Positions 6,771 to 9,006 of a stretch of 9,006 nt of DNA are shown piece after piece. A program made the position numbers and the translations under genes. The stretch is from Candidatus Wallbacteria bacterium (GTDB taxonomy: Bacteria; Muiribacteriota; JAQTZZ01), in the NCBI GenBank assembly GCA_028711905.1, contig JAQTRI010000129.1:1-9006 (forward strand), given 5' to 3'. The first letter of the stretch is position 1. The number at the start of each line of letters is the position of its first letter. The notes beneath the pieces were generated by a model. That model was not told the DNA's origin, searched no databases, and was given only the letters and a program-made list of their open reading frames with translations.

Positions 6771-8011
6771 CCCGCCGCCTGCCGCTCGATCAGGATCAGC
6801 TTGGCCTGCAGCAGGAAATCCTTGTGCGGATTATCATGTTTCAGCGCTTCGCAGATGGCGATGATCAGCTCATTGTCGATGGTGTCTACGAGCTTCGGAT
6901 CCACTTCCTTTTTCACGAACCAGCGCAGATTCCAGGCCAGGGTGTCTGTCGATTCGGTGAACCTGGCGAGAAAATCCGCCTCTTCAGAGGTGATTTCCCG
7001 CAGCAGTTCGGAGAGCTGCTCCTGGTATTCCTGCTGGCTCACCGGGGTCTGTCCCTGCACATGGAGATAAATCTCCTTTGCGAGCAGCAGGTATTCAAGA
7101 CGCTCGGCCAAGTCCACATCTTCATCCGTGTCAGACGCCTTGCCCAGGTCGCCATGCTGCAGATCCGAAAAGTTAATGTCATATGCATGGCCACTGCCGA
7201 ATGGGAAATGCATGATCTGCGAAGCGATGGTAAAGAGCCGTTTTTCACAGATCAGCCCATGTTTTGTAAGGTAATCCGGAACCACAGGCGGAAATGTGAC
7301 AAACAGGTTCGGGCATCCATCAGCTATATACATCCTGAGCTTGCGGTCGGACGGCAGCACCTTGTTGACCAGCCTGAGTGCGTTGAAAACGCAGCTGTTG
7401 AAATATGTATGGTAGTATTCCATGCTGCGGTCGACAGCCGACTCGGCCAGCATCAGAGCGCAAAGTTCCTGTTTCTGCTGCTGAGTCAGATTGACCTTGT
7501 ACTGATACATCTTGTGCTGCGGGATGACAATCGACAGCTGGATGCGGTCCTTGACCGTGCTGACTTGGTAGATCAGGCGGTAGGTGTCCTTTTTCATGCC
7601 CTCGACCGGAGAATACTTCTTCCCCTGTTCGAGCCACGCCTCGAACGAATACACCAGGCCGATGTCCGTTTTTCCGTCCTCTGACTCAACACAGGGCGAA
7701 TCCATGACGAACGCCAGCATGCCGTGCCCGGCCAAAGCTTCGGGCGGAAAAGTCTCGAGCCAGAAATAGACATCCCGCACCCTGGAAATATCGATCTTCG
7801 TTTTTTTGAACACAGGCGCCTTGGTCACCAGGCTGCCCTCGAACCCCCATCGTACATTGTCCAGCTGATAAACGGTCCCCTGCTGCGATAAAATCTTCAG
7901 TTCCCGCTGATCAGTGCAGAGTGTACTCGCCTGCAGGTACATGCCGGTCAGCACTGCCATAGCCAGTGTCAGAAAACTTTTCCCTGTTCTCTTCAGTCCA
8001 CTTTTACTCAT
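6764..8011 (-). CDS. exported DUF4105/Lnb-N-terminal-domain-like protein
   Basis: This 415-residue protein opens with a signal peptide (SKSGLKRTGK, hydrophobic core, LQAS; cleavage near residue 29). Residues 75-215 resemble the DUF4105 or Lnb N-terminal periplasmic domain. They show a strand with GHGMLAFVM (His96), IGLVYSFEAWLEQGKKYSPVEGM (118-139), YRLIYQVSTVKDRIQLSI (144-161), a Y-strand and LTQQQKQELCALM, then YYHTYFNSCVFNAL (199-212). The last segment matches the family's Y-x-x-x-x-N-x-C element with Cys207. The order His then Cys is that of permuted papain-like folds. The C-terminal 170 residues are charged and helical with no match I know. A cell-wall or lipid amide-hydrolysing role is inference. 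The start is supported by ACAAGGGGGG directly upstream and by the promoter unit at 8032-8086. A long antisense frame at 6824-7684 is a shadow. Confidence 0.72.
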   Translation of the reverse strand: MSKSGLKRTGKSFLTLAMAVLTGMYLQASTLCTDQRELKILSQQGTVYQLDNVRWGFEGSLVTKAPVFKKTKIDISRVRDVYFWLETFPPEALAGHGMLAFVMDSPCVESEDGKTDIGLVYSFEAWLEQGKKYSPVEGMKKDTYRLIYQVSTVKDRIQLSIVIPQHKMYQYKVNLTQQQKQELCALMLAESAVDRSMEYYHTYFNSCVFNALRLVNKVLPSDRKLRMYIADGCPNLFVTFPPVVPDYLTKHGLICEKRLFTIASQIMHFPFGSGHAYDINFSDLQHGDLGKASDTDEDVDLAERLEYLLLAKEIYLHVQGQTPVSQQEYQEQLSELLREITSEEADFLARFTESTDTLAWNLRWFVKKEVDPKLVDTIDNELIIAICEALKHDNPHKDFLLQAKLILIERQAAGR

Positions 8012-8031
8012 GCTCCCCCCTTGTGTCCATT

Positions 8032-8086
8032 TGATCCAATTATGATCCGTTCTTGATTCGCTTCAAGTTTCATGATGTTTCATCTG
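8032..8086 (-). promoter_or_regulatory. promoter element, first copy of a 55-bp conserved unit
   Basis: This copy precedes the DUF4105-like gene. On the minus strand, two ATGAAAC heptamers (8083-8077 and 8073-8067) lie 10 bp apart, directly upstream of a -35-like TTGAAG (8066-8061). A 16-bp spacer and CATAAT (8044-8039) follow. Start of transcription is predicted near 8032, giving a leader of about 21 nt. The unit matches 6716-6770 at 33 of 34 end positions but 3 of 21 in the centre. A pair of heptamers in phase next to the -35 is the typical layout for an activator such as an OmpR-type or MalT-type protein. Confidence 0.65.
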
Positions 8087-8097
8087 GCTGAGTCAGC
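8087..8097. promoter_or_regulatory. short palindrome in the divergent promoter gap
   Basis: GCTGA-G-TCAGC is a perfect palindrome with one central base. It abuts the 55-bp unit and lies 10 bp before the -35 box of the STAND gene, so a protein bound here could affect both directions. It is short enough to be chance. Confidence 0.3.
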
Positions 8098-8106
8098 TGC
8101 AGTAAG

Positions 8107-8135
8107 TTGCCAACTGCCTTGCACATGTTTACAAT
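8107..8135 (+). promoter_or_regulatory. strong sigma70-type promoter of the STAND gene, leaderless
   Basis: TTGCCA (8107-8112), a 17-bp spacer and TACAAT (8130-8135) each match consensus at 5 of 6 positions with ideal spacing. The -10 box ends 6 nt before the ATG at 8142, so the transcript should begin at the start codon. No Shine-Dalgarno sequence is present. Confidence 0.6.
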
Positions 8136-8141
8136 AGTGGC

Positions 8142-9006
8142 ATGAGCAGGATACCTGACACCCCAACCGGCTTCTGCGGCAGAGATGAAGAATTGCAATT
8201 ACTGTGCGACCATTCGGCTTCCGGAGGAGTGATGATCATCACCGGCATGCCCGGCATGGGCAAGACAGTGCTGGCAGCGGAACTGGCACGGGAGCTGCAC
8301 AAAGGCGCATTCGCCGACACAGTGGCCTGGCTCAGCTGCAAGCCCGGATGGAATGACATGGACTTCCTCAGTTCTGTCCAGAATGCTATTGCGCAGTGCA
8401 GCGGCCTGAAAAAGTACCAGCTGATCAAACCTGAACCCGCATTGCTGGCCGAAGCCGTTCAGGAATGCTCCATCGCCCTGTTTGTCGATGATTTCCACCT
8501 GGTGGAAAGTCAGGACACAATCAGTTTCATCTCCCTGTGCCGCGAGCAGCTGTCCGGCGCACTCCTGGTCATTGTCACCAGAAAGAAGCCGGCGCTGCCA
8601 CCAGTGACCCTGGCCGAGATTTTTCATCACCAGATCAGGGGACTATCCGCGGGAGATTCTCGGGAACTGATCAGGACCATCTTTCAGGCCCAGCGCTCGA
8701 AAATCTCGCCTGAAACTCCGGAACTCTGCCGCCTCCTGGAGGGCCATCCCTACGCCCTGAAACTGGCCGCCGGCCTGATCCTCTCCGGCCAATTTACCTG
8801 CGCCGAACTGGAAAAATCCGCATCGGGCCTCACTGAGCAGCTCAACGAACACCTGATGTCCAGAATGTGCGATTCCCTGACCGCAGAAGCAGGAGAAATC
8901 CTGAATCATCTGTCCCTCCTGCGCGTGCCTGTCTCGAATGCACTGCTCGAATCGTTCCTGAGCCGGTCCTGCAGAACGGATCTCAGACTGCTTCACGATC
9001 ACTGTC
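8142..9006 (+). CDS. STAND/NB-ARC-type ATPase, N-terminal 288 residues (runs off the window)
   Basis: An open frame starts at the ATG at 8142 and has no stop through 9006; an in-frame TAA at 8103 limits upstream starts. The protein opens with FCGRDEELQLL (11-21), a GRE-type entry motif. The Walker A loop GMPGMGKT (35-42), Walker B IALFVDDFHLV (111-121), a sensor strand LLVIVTRKKP with Arg147, and GHPYALKLAAGL (201-212) in place of GLPLAL follow in order, and a winged-helix-like region begins after about 245. These are hallmarks of STAND signalling NTPases, which act as regulated oligomerising switches. The class includes transcription activators of the MalT/LAL type, SARP-like regulators, and immune or toxin-like proteins. 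The DDFHLV form of Walker B recalls MalT-like proteins. The effector and sensor parts lie outside the window, so the role stays open. It diverges from the exported-hydrolase genes. Confidence 0.88.
   Translation, partial: MSRIPDTPTGFCGRDEELQLLCDHSASGGVMIITGMPGMGKTVLAAELARELHKGAFADTVAWLSCKPGWNDMDFLSSVQNAIAQCSGLKKYQLIKPEPALLAEAVQECSIALFVDDFHLVESQDTISFISLCREQLSGALLVIVTRKKPALPPVTLAEIFHHQIRGLSAGDSRELIRTIFQAQRSKISPETPELCRLLEGHPYALKLAAGLILSGQFTCAELEKSASGLTEQLNEHLMSRMCDSLTAEAGEILNHLSLLRVPVSNALLESFLSRSCRTDLRLLHDHC

Noticed and set aside
6824..7684. Plus-strand open frame of 286 codons opposite the DUF4105-like gene
   Set aside because: It lies wholly antisense to a gene with a signal peptide, a ribosome site and family motifs. 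Its peptide shows no domain or coherent hydrophobic pattern, so it is a coding shadow.
8129..9002. Minus-strand open frames of 99, 143 and 119 codons at the right end
   Set aside because: The plus-strand frame from 8142 carries Walker A, Walker B and GxP motifs in order. The minus-strand frames are its shadows and have no ribosome sites.

Overview
The window is bacterial DNA of roughly balanced base composition, densely packed with short intergenic gaps. Exported proteins carry Sec-type signal peptides. The housekeeping genes (type I glutamine synthetase, RsuA/RluB-type pseudouridine synthase, GGDEF protein) do not fix a phylum. No rRNA, tRNA, CRISPR array, insertion sequence or phage gene is visible. 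An uncultivated lineage is plausible, but that is inference.

Layout. Positions 1-166 look like a divergent promoter region: a possible minus-strand gene runs off the left edge from position 80, and a plus-strand DMT/EamA-like permease starts at 167. A plus-strand run follows: permease, glnA, rluB-like gene, and a membrane-anchored diguanylate cyclase ending at 4523. A bidirectional hairpin terminator at 4537-4565 separates this run from a convergent minus-strand group. That group, in transcription order, holds a DUF4105/Lnb-like exported protein (8011-6764), an exported CHAP/NlpC-like cysteine amidase or peptidase (6667-5870) and an exported class-C beta-lactamase-family serine hydrolase (5806-4586). 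Diverging from it, a STAND/NB-ARC-type ATPase gene starts at 8142 and runs off the right edge.

The main hidden signal is a 55-bp element present twice, upstream of the DUF4105-like gene (8032-8086) and upstream of the CHAP-like gene (6716-6770). Both copies have the same length. Their ends match at 33 of 34 positions, while the 21-bp centre matches at only 3. The element contains a putative -10 box and two GTTTCAT heptamers 10 bp apart, just upstream of the -35 zone. Similarity resumes in the leader (ACAAGGGGG) and in the signal-peptide core. It looks like an activator-dependent promoter plus export leader shared by two exported papain-like proteins. The divergent STAND ATPase is a candidate regulator, because MalT-type activators belong to this ATPase class.

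A second signal concerns translation starts. Three genes without a Shine-Dalgarno sequence (minus-strand 80, plus-strand 167 and 8142) each have a -10-like hexamer ending exactly 6 nt before the ATG, which suggests leaderless mRNAs. Three other genes use G-run ribosome sites. The glutamine synthetase has Phe where the adenylylated Tyr of the enterobacterial enzyme would be.
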